Assembly: GCF_001420005.1 (NCBI RefSeq)
Contig: NZ_LJAK01000006.1
Coordinates: 186,001 to 250,000 of the forward strand
DNA length: 64,000 nt
Direction: 5' to 3'
Source: Loktanella sp. 3ANDIMAR09
Lineage (GTDB): Bacteria > Pseudomonadota > Alphaproteobacteria > Rhodobacterales > Rhodobacteraceae
Part shown: positions 26,690 to 35,312 of the stretch, in pieces
Layout: every line of letters starts with the position of its first letter
Position numbering within the stretch: the stretch's first letter is position 1
The notes under the pieces: generated by a model
The model's database searches: none
What the model was told of the DNA's origin: nothing
Seen by the model: only the letters and a program-made list of their open reading frames with translations
Translations under genes and position numbers: made by a program

Positions 26690-27789
26690 GACTGCGCCTT
26701 GTCCAAGGTGATCAGGTGAACGATGTCGGGTGCCGTGAACCCCAGCGACATCGCGCATGACGTCCCCCCGATCACGGCGGTGTCATAAAGTTCGGTCACC
26801 GTCCCGTCGATCCGGAACCAGTGGTCGACCTTGCCACTGCGCAGATCCACCACCTGTATGCCGCACCATGCGTCGCTGTCGGTCTCTTGCAATCGACGAT
26901 CCAGCGCCAGCCCCTCGAACCGTTCGTAGCGGGGTTTTGACAGGCCGATCACCGCATGATGACCATGAAAGGACAGGCCGCGTGCAAATCCGGGCAGGAA
27001 CTTGATCGGCCGGAATGCCTGATCGGCTGGTGCATCGGTATCGACCCAGCCCAATTCACCCGTGCCGGAGTTCAGCACATACAGACGCCCCTCATGCAGA
27101 CGCGGCGAATGGGGCATGGACAGGCCCGAACAGACCACGGCCCCGGTGTCCACGTCGATCACGACACCGCCATCCTGTCGCCTGTCGCGCCAGCCGTCGA
27201 TCGTATCCGACCGCGAACAGGCCGTGACATAGCGCACGCGCCCCGCCTCTGACGTGCCTGCCTCGCCCATCGCGAGGCCGTTCAGGTGACAGCGGTCCTC
27301 TTGCACCAGATCGGACACGAACTGTGGCCGCCAGTAGGGGCTGAAGGAATGACGATCCGACACCGTGGCCAGACAATTGTAGGACGTATTGGCAAAGACG
27401 ATGCGCCCGTCGTCCAGCATGCCCACGTCATGCACGTCCAGCTGGCCCGTCGTATGCAGCACACGCGGCACGAACAGACCGTCGAACAGGGTATCGGCGA
27501 CCTCGCCCGGGTGCAGGACATTTTCAAACCGGGTGATCTGAAACAAGGTCGCAAGCAGGATGGTGCCGGATCGCGGCGTCGCCAGCCCCATTGCCTTTTG
27601 ATAGACGCGCTCGTTCACCATCAGGCCACCCGTTTCCGGGTTCTGCCCGAGCAGGTAAAACCGTCCCGACTGATAGGATGTCATCGCAACACAGATGTGC
27701 TGGCCTGCACACCAATCCGCAAATCCCGGCGACACCGAATATTGCGTTTCCGGCTGGGTTCCGGGGTCGGTGGCTTGGGCCTGATCCAT
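26686..27789 (-). CDS. TIGR03032-type (DUF4915) protein, probable beta-propeller
   Basis: 367 residues. It resembles the TIGR03032 family: an early CVAMTSYQSGRFYLLGQNP strand, then YQKAMGLA, VHDVGMLDDGRIVFANTSYNCLATVSD, QEDRCHLNGLAM and VCSGLSMPHSPRLHEGRLYVLNSGTGELG. The alternation of short strands and turns suggests a beta-propeller. The function of this family is not known to me. It is cytoplasmic (no signal peptide). It is convergent with the SGNH-like gene, and the AraC gene lies just upstream on the same strand (88 bases). Confidence 0.7.
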   Translation of the reverse strand: MDQAQATDPGTQPETQYSVSPGFADWCAGQHICVAMTSYQSGRFYLLGQNPETGGLMVNERVYQKAMGLATPRSGTILLATLFQITRFENVLHPGEVADTLFDGLFVPRVLHTTGQLDVHDVGMLDDGRIVFANTSYNCLATVSDRHSFSPYWRPQFVSDLVQEDRCHLNGLAMGEAGTSEAGRVRYVTACSRSDTIDGWRDRRQDGGVVIDVDTGAVVCSGLSMPHSPRLHEGRLYVLNSGTGELGWVDTDAPADQAFRPIKFLPGFARGLSFHGHHAVIGLSKPRYERFEGLALDRRLQETDSDAWCGIQVVDLRSGKVDHWFRIDGTVTELYDTAVIGGTSCAMSLGFTAPDIVHLITLDKAQS

Positions 27790-27877
27790 CGTGCTGCATC
27801 CTGTTGCGTCGTGTGAACAGCCTGCGGCATGCGTCCGGGTTCAACAACCCGATTTACGTCAACAGCGCGGCATTGCG

Positions 27878-28798
27878 TCAGGGCCAATCCGCATAGCTGC
27901 GCAGCCGGACCGCCGACTGTGTGCCGGCCTGCTGCATCAACGCCTTGCGAAACGCACCGGGCGGCAGGCCGACTTCACCTTTGAAAAAGGTGCTGAACTG
28001 TGGCGTGCTGCGAAACCCGAGGTGATCCGCGATCTGATCCAGCGTCAGGTGCGAGCGTTGCAGCAGGGCCTGCGCCTCGAAAGTCAGACGGTCACGGATC
28101 AGCCGCTGCGGCGACTTGCCCAGCTTGCGCTTGCAGATATCGTGCAATCGGTCCGGCGAAATCCCCAGTTCCGTGGCAAAGCGCGCGACCGGCCACCGTT
28201 CGCGCAGATGCGCCTCGACCAGATGGCGGAACCGTTCCAGCGTCAGGTTCGTGGTTCTGTAGGGATGGTCCTCGATCATCTCATTCACGCCGGCACGCCA
28301 CAGCGACACCAGCAGGATACGGACCTGCGCCTCGATGACCGTCTCCATGCCTGTCTGGGCGGCGTCCAGCTCGCGAAAGATCGCGTCGAAACAGGTGGAC
28401 AAGGTTTGCAGGATGTCGGGCTTTGCCCCCAGATCCAGCGTAAAGGCCCGCGCAGACATCAGGCGCAGGGCCGCGGCCTCTGGTTTGTGACCGATGGCAT
28501 TGCTCAGCATCGCATCGCCCAGCGTCATGATGACGCCGCTGCTGCCGGCCCGCGCCTTGACCCGCGTCTCGGGCTGTTTGGGTGTCCAGTTGATCGCGGG
28601 CCCGGTGATGACCTCTTCTTGGTCTGGCGTCATGCGGACCGCCGACCCCGACAACACCATGATGCATTGCACGGGACGGCCCGGAAAATCCACCAGACCA
28701 CCCAGGAATCGGTCGGCCAGGCCGCCGCGAAAAACATCGGCATGAACCGTGGCGTGACGCGCCGACAGTGGGGTGCCACCCCTGAATCCGGAAATCAT
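27878..28798 (-). CDS. AraC-family transcriptional regulator
   Basis: 306 residues. The last 100 or so residues hold the two helix-turn-helix units: VARFATELGISPDRLHDICKR and LTLDQIADHLGFRSTPQFSTFF, followed by the conserved GLPPGAFRK. The N-terminal 190 residues form the effector-sensing half, of the AraC-binding-like type (APxxxW-like GPAINWTPKQPETR). It is divergent from the aromatic-type operon starting at 28942 and probably controls it. Its start codon lies within a tandem 11-base repeat, which suggests autoregulation. Confidence 0.88.
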   Translation of the reverse strand: MISGFRGGTPLSARHATVHADVFRGGLADRFLGGLVDFPGRPVQCIMVLSGSAVRMTPDQEEVITGPAINWTPKQPETRVKARAGSSGVIMTLGDAMLSNAIGHKPEAAALRLMSARAFTLDLGAKPDILQTLSTCFDAIFRELDAAQTGMETVIEAQVRILLVSLWRAGVNEMIEDHPYRTTNLTLERFRHLVEAHLRERWPVARFATELGISPDRLHDICKRKLGKSPQRLIRDRLTFEAQALLQRSHLTLDQIADHLGFRSTPQFSTFFKGEVGLPPGAFRKALMQQAGTQSAVRLRSYADWP

Positions 28799-28813
28799 GA
28801 CCAGATCATGACA
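28792..28813. promoter_or_regulatory. tandem 11-bp direct repeat at AraC start, candidate operator
   Basis: Two directly adjacent 11-mers, AAATCATGACC and AGATCATGACA, match at 9 of 11 positions. The period is close to one helix turn, as in paired AraC-type half-sites. The repeat covers the araC-type gene start codon and sits about 130 bases before the divergent aldehyde dehydrogenase. Confidence 0.45.
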
Positions 28814-28941
28814 TGAAAAGACCGGATATCAATATTTTTATGCGCTCGCGTTACATTAAGCTGTCCGAGCCGCCTTGGGAGGGGTGTGCGCGCAAACCGA
28901 TGGAGGTCCGTTTGTGCGTCAGGGCAGATTGGGAGGGATAC

Positions 28942-30327
28942 GTGCGGCATCAGGCGTCACAATTCAGTCTGATCACAGGGTCGGATGCCGTCGCTGTCGC
29001 GGTGGACGGGGCCGTGAACGCCGCTGCTGCGGCCTTTCCGCTGTGGTCACGCAGATCGCCCGCCGACCGTGCAAAGGTCCTGCTGGACATGCGCGCCGCA
29101 CTCGATGCCAACCGCGACACATTCTACGCGCTTGCAGCCGAGGAGGTGGGTGCCGCACACCCCTGGACCGCCTTCAACATTGACCTTGCCATTGCACAAT
29201 TGACCCATGTGGCAGGACTGGCCCCTGCATTGGCCGACCAGCGGATTGACGATCCGGTCACGGGCAAACAGTCGATCATCCGCAGGCAGGCCGCTGGCGT
29301 CGTGCTGGGCATGGTGCCGTGGAATGCGCCGATCACGCTGGGCGTGCGCGCGGTCGCCGGTGCGCTGATGTGCGGCAACACCGTCGTGATGAAAGGGTCG
29401 GAACGCTGTCCGAAAACGCATCGGCACCTTGTCGATGTCCTCAACAGCGTCGATCTGCCCGAAGGTGCGCTGACCTGTGTTGTCGGCGAGGCGGAACAGG
29501 CCCACGACACAATGGCGCAACTGATCGCGCATCCCTGCATCCGCCGGATCAATTTCACAGGATCCACCCGCGTTGGCCGTGATGTGGCCCTCGCCGCCGC
29601 ACGCGACATGAAGCCCGTCCTGCTGGAACTGTCCGGCAAGGCGCCGCTGATCGTGCTCGAGGACGCGGATCTGGATGCCGCTGTCGAAGCAGCCTGTTTC
29701 GGGGCCTATTTCAACCAGGGCCAGATCTGCATGTCGACGGACTGGATCATCGTCGTCAAAGCCGTCGCAGACGAATTCGTCGCGAAACTGCAGGCCCGCG
29801 CCGCAGACATCCGCGCAGCCGACCCGGTCAAGGAAACCGCCACACTGGGCCGCATGATTTCCGCCGATGCCGCCCAGCGCATCCACGGCCTGATCGAGGA
29901 CGCCGTGTCCAAGGGCGCGCGCCTGCTGGTGGGCGGTCAGATCGACGGTTGCGTGATGCAACCTGCGCTGCTGGACGGGATCGCGGCCAACATGCGCATT
30001 TTCCACGAAGAAACATTCGGCCCGCTTGCCAGCATCATGCGGGTCCAAGACGCCGAGGAGGCCATCTCGATCGCCAATGATTCCGATTTCGGGCTGAATG
30101 CCGCCGTCTATTCCCGGGATCAGGACCGCGCAAGCCGCATGGCCGACCGGCTGGAATACGGGGTGGTCCAGATCAACGGGCCAACCGTGCACGATGATCC
30201 GGCCATGCCGTTCGGGGGCATGAAACACAGCGGATACGGTCGGTTCGGTGGCCTGGAGGCCATCAACGAGTTTACCGAATTGCGCTGGATCGCGACGCAT
30301 AGCGCGGGTCAGACGCCGACACTTTGA
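28942..30327 (+). CDS. aldehyde dehydrogenase (vanillin/benzaldehyde dehydrogenase-like)
   Basis: 461 residues from GTG at 28942, chosen for the strong GGGAGG 5 bases upstream; the frame is open 43 codons further back without a ribosome site. It has the ALDH order: VPWNAPITLGVRA, FTGSTRVGR (NAD loop), LLELSGKAPLIVLEDAD (catalytic Glu) and NQGQICMSTD (catalytic Cys), then EETFGPLASI and MPFGGMKHSGYGRFGG. It is nearest in feel to vanillin, benzaldehyde or salicylaldehyde dehydrogenases, which oxidise aromatic aldehydes to acids. As first gene of the transporter operon it probably handles a breakdown product of the imported compound. Exact substrate is not readable. Confidence 0.85.
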   Translation: MRHQASQFSLITGSDAVAVAVDGAVNAAAAAFPLWSRRSPADRAKVLLDMRAALDANRDTFYALAAEEVGAAHPWTAFNIDLAIAQLTHVAGLAPALADQRIDDPVTGKQSIIRRQAAGVVLGMVPWNAPITLGVRAVAGALMCGNTVVMKGSERCPKTHRHLVDVLNSVDLPEGALTCVVGEAEQAHDTMAQLIAHPCIRRINFTGSTRVGRDVALAAARDMKPVLLELSGKAPLIVLEDADLDAAVEAACFGAYFNQGQICMSTDWIIVVKAVADEFVAKLQARAADIRAADPVKETATLGRMISADAAQRIHGLIEDAVSKGARLLVGGQIDGCVMQPALLDGIAANMRIFHEETFGPLASIMRVQDAEEAISIANDSDFGLNAAVYSRDQDRASRMADRLEYGVVQINGPTVHDDPAMPFGGMKHSGYGRFGGLEAINEFTELRWIATHSAGQTPTL

Positions 30328-30378
30328 AACGACGACGGGCATCCGCCCACACGATCAATTGCAAATGGAGGATACGCA

Positions 30379-31578
30379 ATGAACCGCAGACCATTTCTGA
30401 AACTCGTCAGTGCGCTGACCATCGCAAGTGCGCTGGCCGCATCTGCCGCCACAGCCGAAACCATCCGCATCGGTGCCGTGGCCCCCAAAACCGGACCGCT
30501 GGCCGGTGGTGCAACCGTCACACAGTGGCCGTCGATCTATCTGTGGGTGGAACAGGTGAACGCCGCGGGCGGCCTGACCGTCGACGGCGAACAGATGATG
30601 ATCGAACTGATCGAATACGACGATCAGACCAACCCCGGCGAGACGATCAAGGCCGTGCAACGTCTGGCCACGCAGGACGACGCGCATTTCATCATCGCAC
30701 CCTATGGCACGGGTCTGAACCTTGCTGCCGCACCGCTGTTCGACCGCTACGGCTATCCGCAGATCGCGGTGTCTGCGATTACCGACCAGCAACCGGAATT
30801 GTCGGCGCAGTTCCCCAACATGTTCTTTACCCTTGGCACCACCACCGCGCTGGCCGCCGATGTGGTCAAGGTGCTGACCGACATGCGTGACGCAGGCCAG
30901 ATGGGCGACCGCGTCGCCATGGTCAACGTGGCCGACGCCTTTGGGATCGAACTGGCCACTGCCGCCAAGCCGCTGTTTGAAGAGGCCGGGTTTGAGCTGG
31001 TGTACGAGACATCCTATCCGCTGGGCACGCAGGACCTGTCCCCTGTCATCAAAGGCGCCGCAGCCGCTGCACCCGATGCCTTCGTCGCCTGGTCCTACCC
31101 GCCCGACACATTCGGCCTGACGGAACAGGCGATGATCGAAAACCTCGACGTCAAGGCATTCTATACCGCCGTTGCAACGCCGTTTCCCGGCTATGGCGCG
31201 CGTTTCGGGGCCGCGGCAGAGGGCGTTCTGGGGGCCGGTGGCGTGAACCCCGACAGCCCTGCATTCATGGAATACGCCGCAGCCCACGAGGCCGTCACCG
31301 GCGAAAAGCCGGACTATTGGGCCTCTGCCACGACCTATGCCTCGTTGGAAATCCTGGGTCAGGCCATCGAGGCCGTGGGCCTGGATCGCGCGGCCGTCAC
31401 CGCACATCTGCGCGAGAGCACCTATGAGACCATCCTTGGTCCCATCAGCTTTGACGAGAACAACTCCAACCCCGACTTCTGGACCGTCGGCCAGTGGCAG
31501 GGCGGCGTGTTCAAGGGCGTTGCATCGCGGGGCCGCGACGGCACCGTCCCCGTCATCCTGAAGGACGGCTGGGAATAA
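30379..31578 (+). CDS. ABC transporter substrate-binding protein (Liv/HAAT family)
   Basis: 399 residues. A signal peptide (MNRRPFLKLVSALTIASALAASAATA) precedes a type-I periplasmic binding fold starting ETIRIGAVAPKTGPLAGG. NPGETIKAVQRLATQDDAHFIIAPYG marks the ligand cleft. This family carries branched-chain amino acids, amides or aromatic acids. Next to two aromatic-type aldehyde dehydrogenases and a coniferyl-alcohol-dehydrogenase-like SDR, an aromatic monomer is the more likely ligand here (inference). AAATGGAGGATACGC precedes the ATG. A stem-loop separates it from the permease genes. Confidence 0.88.
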   Translation: MNRRPFLKLVSALTIASALAASAATAETIRIGAVAPKTGPLAGGATVTQWPSIYLWVEQVNAAGGLTVDGEQMMIELIEYDDQTNPGETIKAVQRLATQDDAHFIIAPYGTGLNLAAAPLFDRYGYPQIAVSAITDQQPELSAQFPNMFFTLGTTTALAADVVKVLTDMRDAGQMGDRVAMVNVADAFGIELATAAKPLFEEAGFELVYETSYPLGTQDLSPVIKGAAAAAPDAFVAWSYPPDTFGLTEQAMIENLDVKAFYTAVATPFPGYGARFGAAAEGVLGAGGVNPDSPAFMEYAAAHEAVTGEKPDYWASATTYASLEILGQAIEAVGLDRAAVTAHLRESTYETILGPISFDENNSNPDFWTVGQWQGGVFKGVASRGRDGTVPVILKDGWE

Positions 31579-31593
31579 TCCCGCACACCAAAA

Positions 31594-31615
31594 GGGGCGG
31601 CGTCCGCGCCGTCCC
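31594..31615 (+). terminator. stem-loop between binding-protein gene and livH-type gene
   Basis: GGGGCGGCG and CGCCGTCCC form a 9-bp stem (one G-U pair in RNA) with a TCCG loop, 15 bases after the binding-protein stop. There is no T-run, so it probably stabilises the upstream mRNA or lowers read-through to the permease genes. Confidence 0.5.
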
Positions 31616-31641
31616 GCACCGATCATCTGGGGAACACCACT

Positions 31642-32508
31642 TTGGACATTTTGATCACAGGTATTCTGCTGGGCGGCACCTATGCGCTGATCGCGATGGG
31701 CCTGAACCTGCAATACGGCGTTGCCCGGATCATGAATCTGGCCAACGGTGAAATCCTGGTTGCCGGGGGCTATTTCGCGTTCATCGCCTACACGGCGACG
31801 CAACTCAGCCCGATCCTGACGATCTTTCTGGTGGCCCCGTTGGCATTTGCGCTGAATTGGCTGATCTACCGCCTGATGCTGCAACCGCTGGTCAACCGCG
31901 CAAAGAATCGCGGTCAGCTGGAAACCGACAGCATCCTTGCGACCTTTGGCCTGTCGTTCATCGGCTTGGGTCTGATGCTCAGCTTTTTTGGCGGTGACTA
32001 TTTTTCCTACAGCTTCATGGCTGTCCCGGTCGAACTGCTGGGCAATACCTACGGGGCCAATCGCGTGCTGTCCTTTGTGATGGCGGTGCTGATCTGCGGC
32101 GCGCTGTATCTGTGGCTGAACCGGTCGCGTGCGGGTCTGTCGATCCGCGCGATTGCGACGGCCCCTGCCTCTGCACGGCTGGTCGGCATTGATGTCAAAC
32201 ACCTGTCGGCGCTGGCCTTTGCGCTGGGCGGCGCTGTGACGGCGGTGGGTGGGGCGCTGATTTCAACCTACCTCACGCTTGATGCATCGACCGGGGTCGT
32301 GTTCACCCTCAAGGCGCTGATCATCGTGATCATGGGCGGCGTGGGCGACGTGCGCGGCACCATCGTCGCGGCCCTGCTGCTGGGGATACTGGAAACGCTT
32401 GTCGCCAGCCTGCTGGACCCTGGCCTGACACTGGCCGCCGCCTACGTGATGTTCCTTGGCATCCTGTTGTTCCGCCCGCAGGGCCTGTTCGGAAAGAAAC
32501 CGACATGA
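31642..32508 (+). CDS. ABC transporter permease, LivH type
   Basis: 288 residues with about eight membrane helices. The start is TTG at 31642 with GGGGAA about 9 bases upstream, giving MDILITGILLGGTYALIAMG, the standard LivH N-terminus. VARIMNLANGEILVAGGY and the loop NRSRAGLSIRAIATAPASARLVGI are family hallmarks, as is IVIMGGVGDVRGTIVAALLLG. It forms the inner-membrane pore with the LivM-type partner, whose start overlaps its stop by 4 bases (ATGA). Confidence 0.92.
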   Translation: MDILITGILLGGTYALIAMGLNLQYGVARIMNLANGEILVAGGYFAFIAYTATQLSPILTIFLVAPLAFALNWLIYRLMLQPLVNRAKNRGQLETDSILATFGLSFIGLGLMLSFFGGDYFSYSFMAVPVELLGNTYGANRVLSFVMAVLICGALYLWLNRSRAGLSIRAIATAPASARLVGIDVKHLSALAFALGGAVTAVGGALISTYLTLDASTGVVFTLKALIIVIMGGVGDVRGTIVAALLLGILETLVASLLDPGLTLAAAYVMFLGILLFRPQGLFGKKPT

Positions 32509-33440
32509 GCCTGACCGCCACCGATATCCGCAATCTGTGTCTTGCAACCCTCGTTTTTGCCGTCTGTGCGCTGCTGCCGCTGGGCGATCAAGGCTACTGG
32601 CTGGGGCTGGGCGTCACCATCGCGATGTTCACGGCCCTCGCAACATCCTGGGCGCTGTTTTCAGGCCCGACCCATTACATCAGCCTCGCGACAGCCGCGT
32701 TTTTCGGGGTCGGCACCTATGTCACGGGCCTTGGCATCGACACGCTGCCGTTCTGGTCGCTTGTTGGCCTTGCAGGCGTCATCGGCGCGGTGCTTGCCGC
32801 CCTCGTGGGCCTTGCGACGCTGCGGCTGTCGGGCGTCTATTTCGTGATCTTCACCCTCGGGCTGGCCGAACTGGTGCGGCAGGTCATCACATGGGTGCAG
32901 AACAATTCAGGGCAAAAGGGCCTGTACGTGCTGACCGACCTCGACGAGGCGGGGATCTACTGGTGGCTGCTGGGCCTGTCGGCGGCGGTGTTTCTCGCGG
33001 GCTGGCTGATCGGGCGGTCGCGGCTGGGGTTCGCGCTGCGGATCATCGGCGATGATGAAACCGTCGCCGCCCATTCCGGAATCAACACCGCGCGCGCCAA
33101 GGTGCTGCTGTTCATGGTGCCCGGTGCCGTGGCCGCCATGACCGGTGCGATCCTGGCGCCGCGTTATGTCTATATCGAACCGTCGCTGGCATTCGCGCCG
33201 ATCCTGTCGTTTCAGGTGGTCATCATGGCGCTGCTGGGGGGTGCATCCCGCCTGTGGGGGCCGGTGCTGGGCGTCATTCCGTTCACATTCCTGCTCGAGG
33301 CCGTGTCGTCCAATTTCCCCAACCAGACCACGTTGGTCATCGGCGTGGCATTCCTGGTGATCGTCTATCTGCTGCCCGGCGGTTTCGTCGGCCTGATGGG
33401 GCGGATCAATCGCCACCTGAACACGCGGGAGGGCACATAG
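32505..33440 (+). CDS. ABC transporter permease, LivM type
   Basis: 311 residues, about nine membrane helices. TLRLSGVYFVIFTLGLAELVRQ and the coupling loop ALRIIGDDETVAAHSGINTARAK identify the LivM family. It ends LLPGGFVGLMGRINRHLNTREGT. It begins inside the LivH-type gene by 4 bases and ends one base before the livG-type start. Together these two permeases form the channel. Confidence 0.92.
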   Translation: MSLTATDIRNLCLATLVFAVCALLPLGDQGYWLGLGVTIAMFTALATSWALFSGPTHYISLATAAFFGVGTYVTGLGIDTLPFWSLVGLAGVIGAVLAALVGLATLRLSGVYFVIFTLGLAELVRQVITWVQNNSGQKGLYVLTDLDEAGIYWWLLGLSAAVFLAGWLIGRSRLGFALRIIGDDETVAAHSGINTARAKVLLFMVPGAVAAMTGAILAPRYVYIEPSLAFAPILSFQVVIMALLGGASRLWGPVLGVIPFTFLLEAVSSNFPNQTTLVIGVAFLVIVYLLPGGFVGLMGRINRHLNTREGT

Positions 33441-33441
33441 C

Positions 33442-34173
33442 ATGAGCACCCCCGTCCTGTCCCTGCGCGGCGTGACCAAACGCTTTGGCGGGCTGGTTGC
33501 CGTGAATGCGATGGATTTCGACGTGGCAGAGCGTGAGGTCTTGGGCCTGCTTGGCCCCAACGGGTCCGGCAAATCCACGACCCTGAACCTGATTTCGGGC
33601 GCGCTGCCGCTGACCTCTGGCCATGTATCGCTGTGGGGAAATCGCATCTCCGGCCTGCCCGCCCAGACCATCACCCGCAAGGGCGTCAGTCGCACGTTCC
33701 AGCTGGTGCGCCTGTTGCCATCCATGAACGTGCGCGAAAACGTGGTCGCGGGGGCTGTATTCGGCCATCGCAGACGGTGGGGACAGGACGCCTGGGACCA
33801 CGCCGACGCGCTGCTGGACAAGGTGGGCCTTGGCGGCAAGGGCGACATGGCACTGGGGCAGCTGACCTATATCGACACCAAGCGGGTGGAACTGGCGCGC
33901 ACGCTGGCCAGCGACCCCAAGGTGCTGTTGCTGGATGAATGGCTGGCGGGCCTGAACCCGACCGAACTGCAAATCGGGATCACGCTGATCAAATCGCTGC
34001 GCGACGAGGGCCGCACGATCATCCTGGTGGAACACGTCATGGATGCGATCCGGTCGCTGTGCGACCGCTGCGTGGTCATGGCATCGGGCACCAAGATCGC
34101 CGAAGGGACACCGACGCAGGTCTTGTCCGACAAGGAAGTCATTCGCGCCTATCTGGGGGACGACGATGCTTGA
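33442..34173 (+). CDS. ABC transporter ATP-binding protein, LivG type
   Basis: 243 residues. The Walker A is GPNGSGKST. The signature region is unusual, LGQLTYIDTKRVELARTLA, in place of LSGGQ. The Walker B is VLLLDEWLAGLNP, with Trp where most LivG proteins have Pro-Thr. The motif changes resemble those in other transporters of this group, so activity is not ruled out. Its end overlaps the livF-type start by 8 bases (ATGCTTGA). Confidence 0.9.
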   Translation: MSTPVLSLRGVTKRFGGLVAVNAMDFDVAEREVLGLLGPNGSGKSTTLNLISGALPLTSGHVSLWGNRISGLPAQTITRKGVSRTFQLVRLLPSMNVRENVVAGAVFGHRRRWGQDAWDHADALLDKVGLGGKGDMALGQLTYIDTKRVELARTLASDPKVLLLDEWLAGLNPTELQIGITLIKSLRDEGRTIILVEHVMDAIRSLCDRCVVMASGTKIAEGTPTQVLSDKEVIRAYLGDDDA

Positions 34174-35311
34174 GATGACAAACGTCACCGTGCGCTACGG
34201 CCAGCACCGGGCGCTGGAAAACGCGCATGTCACCGTGGGCAAGGGGGAAATCGTCGTCATCCTCGGGGCCAATGGCGCGGGTAAATCCACCCTGCTCAAG
34301 GCCGCAAGCGGGATCTGCGAAGGTGCCGTGACCGGCGACATTCGCCTGGATGGCACGGCGCTGAACGGGCTGAGCGCGAACCGGATCGTCGATGCGGGAC
34401 TTGCACTTGTGCCAGAGGGGCGCGGCGTGTTCCCCGACCTGACGGTGCGCGAAAACCTGACGCTGGGGGCCTATGCGCCACGCGCACGCGACGACGAGAA
34501 AATGACGCTGGACCGTGTGTACAGCCTGTTTCCGAAACTGGCAGAACGGGGCAGGCAGATCGTCGGCACCATGTCGGGTGGCGAACAGCAGATGGTCGCG
34601 ATTGGCCGCGCCATGATGTCGAACCCGACGATCCTGACGCTGGACGAACCATCGCTGGGCCTGTCGCCGCTGCTGTCCAAGGAGTTGTTCCAGAACCTCG
34701 CCCGCGTCCGCGAACTGGGCATCGGCGTGCTGATGGTTGAACAAAACGCCAAACAATCGCTGGCCATCGCGGATCGCGGGTATCTGATCGAAAACGCCCA
34801 TGTGGTGCATCAGGACAGCGCCGCCAACCTGATGAATGACCCGGCCGTTCAGGCGGCCTATCTGGGCGTCGGCAGCGGCGACGAAAGTGGTGCGCCACCC
34901 CCCCCGTCCGAGATGCCTCAGACGGTGGCCGAAACCTTTGCCCTGCGGCCACGCAGCCAGAAAACCATCTCGGCGGACAGCATCCTTGGCCGTTCCGTCG
35001 ATGATCTGGTCGCGGCGGCGGGACGTCAAAGCGTGGCTGCCACGATACAAAAGCGGCCTGACCAAAGGCAGGCGCAAACGGCAACGGTGCCGACGGATCG
35101 ACTGGCCGCAACGTTGGCCGACATCGAACGCAGCGCGAGGGCCGCCCGCAATCGTCCCAAACCGCAGCCACGGCCTGACCGCCATGCGCCGTCACCGTCC
35201 CCCGCCCCACCGACCGCGGCCAAACCACGCCCCGTGATCGAGGTTTACCGCGCCCCGCGCGTCGAAGTGTACCGCCGCCAGCCCGACGGCAGCGGATTTG
35301 AAAGGAAATAG
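34166..35311 (+). CDS. ABC transporter ATP-binding protein, LivF type with long C-terminal tail
   Basis: 381 residues from the ATG at 34166. Residues 1-234 are a complete LivF: Walker A GANGAGKST, signature TMSGGEQQMVAIGRAMM, Walker B ILTLDEPSLGLSP, and the usual end near AAYLG. Standard LivF proteins stop here. This one continues for about 147 residues, rich in Pro, Ala, Arg and Gln and probably disordered and basic. The tail contains ISADSILGRSVDDLVAAAGR and ends with a near-repeat, IEVYRAPR-VEVYRRQP, then GSGFERK. The frame stays open at normal composition and the stop lies one base before the next gene, so a frameshift is not needed to explain it. The tail could bind RNA, membrane or a partner; its role is unknown. 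Confidence 0.88.
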   Translation: MLEMTNVTVRYGQHRALENAHVTVGKGEIVVILGANGAGKSTLLKAASGICEGAVTGDIRLDGTALNGLSANRIVDAGLALVPEGRGVFPDLTVRENLTLGAYAPRARDDEKMTLDRVYSLFPKLAERGRQIVGTMSGGEQQMVAIGRAMMSNPTILTLDEPSLGLSPLLSKELFQNLARVRELGIGVLMVEQNAKQSLAIADRGYLIENAHVVHQDSAANLMNDPAVQAAYLGVGSGDESGAPPPPSEMPQTVAETFALRPRSQKTISADSILGRSVDDLVAAAGRQSVAATIQKRPDQRQAQTATVPTDRLAATLADIERSARAARNRPKPQPRPDRHAPSPSPAPPTAAKPRPVIEVYRAPRVEVYRRQPDGSGFERK

Positions 35312-35312
35312 G

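Noticed and set aside
30355-32202. 615-codon open frame on the minus strand opposite the Liv-type binding protein and permease genes
   Set aside because: Same antisense composition, no start signal, and the plus-strand genes are clear family members.
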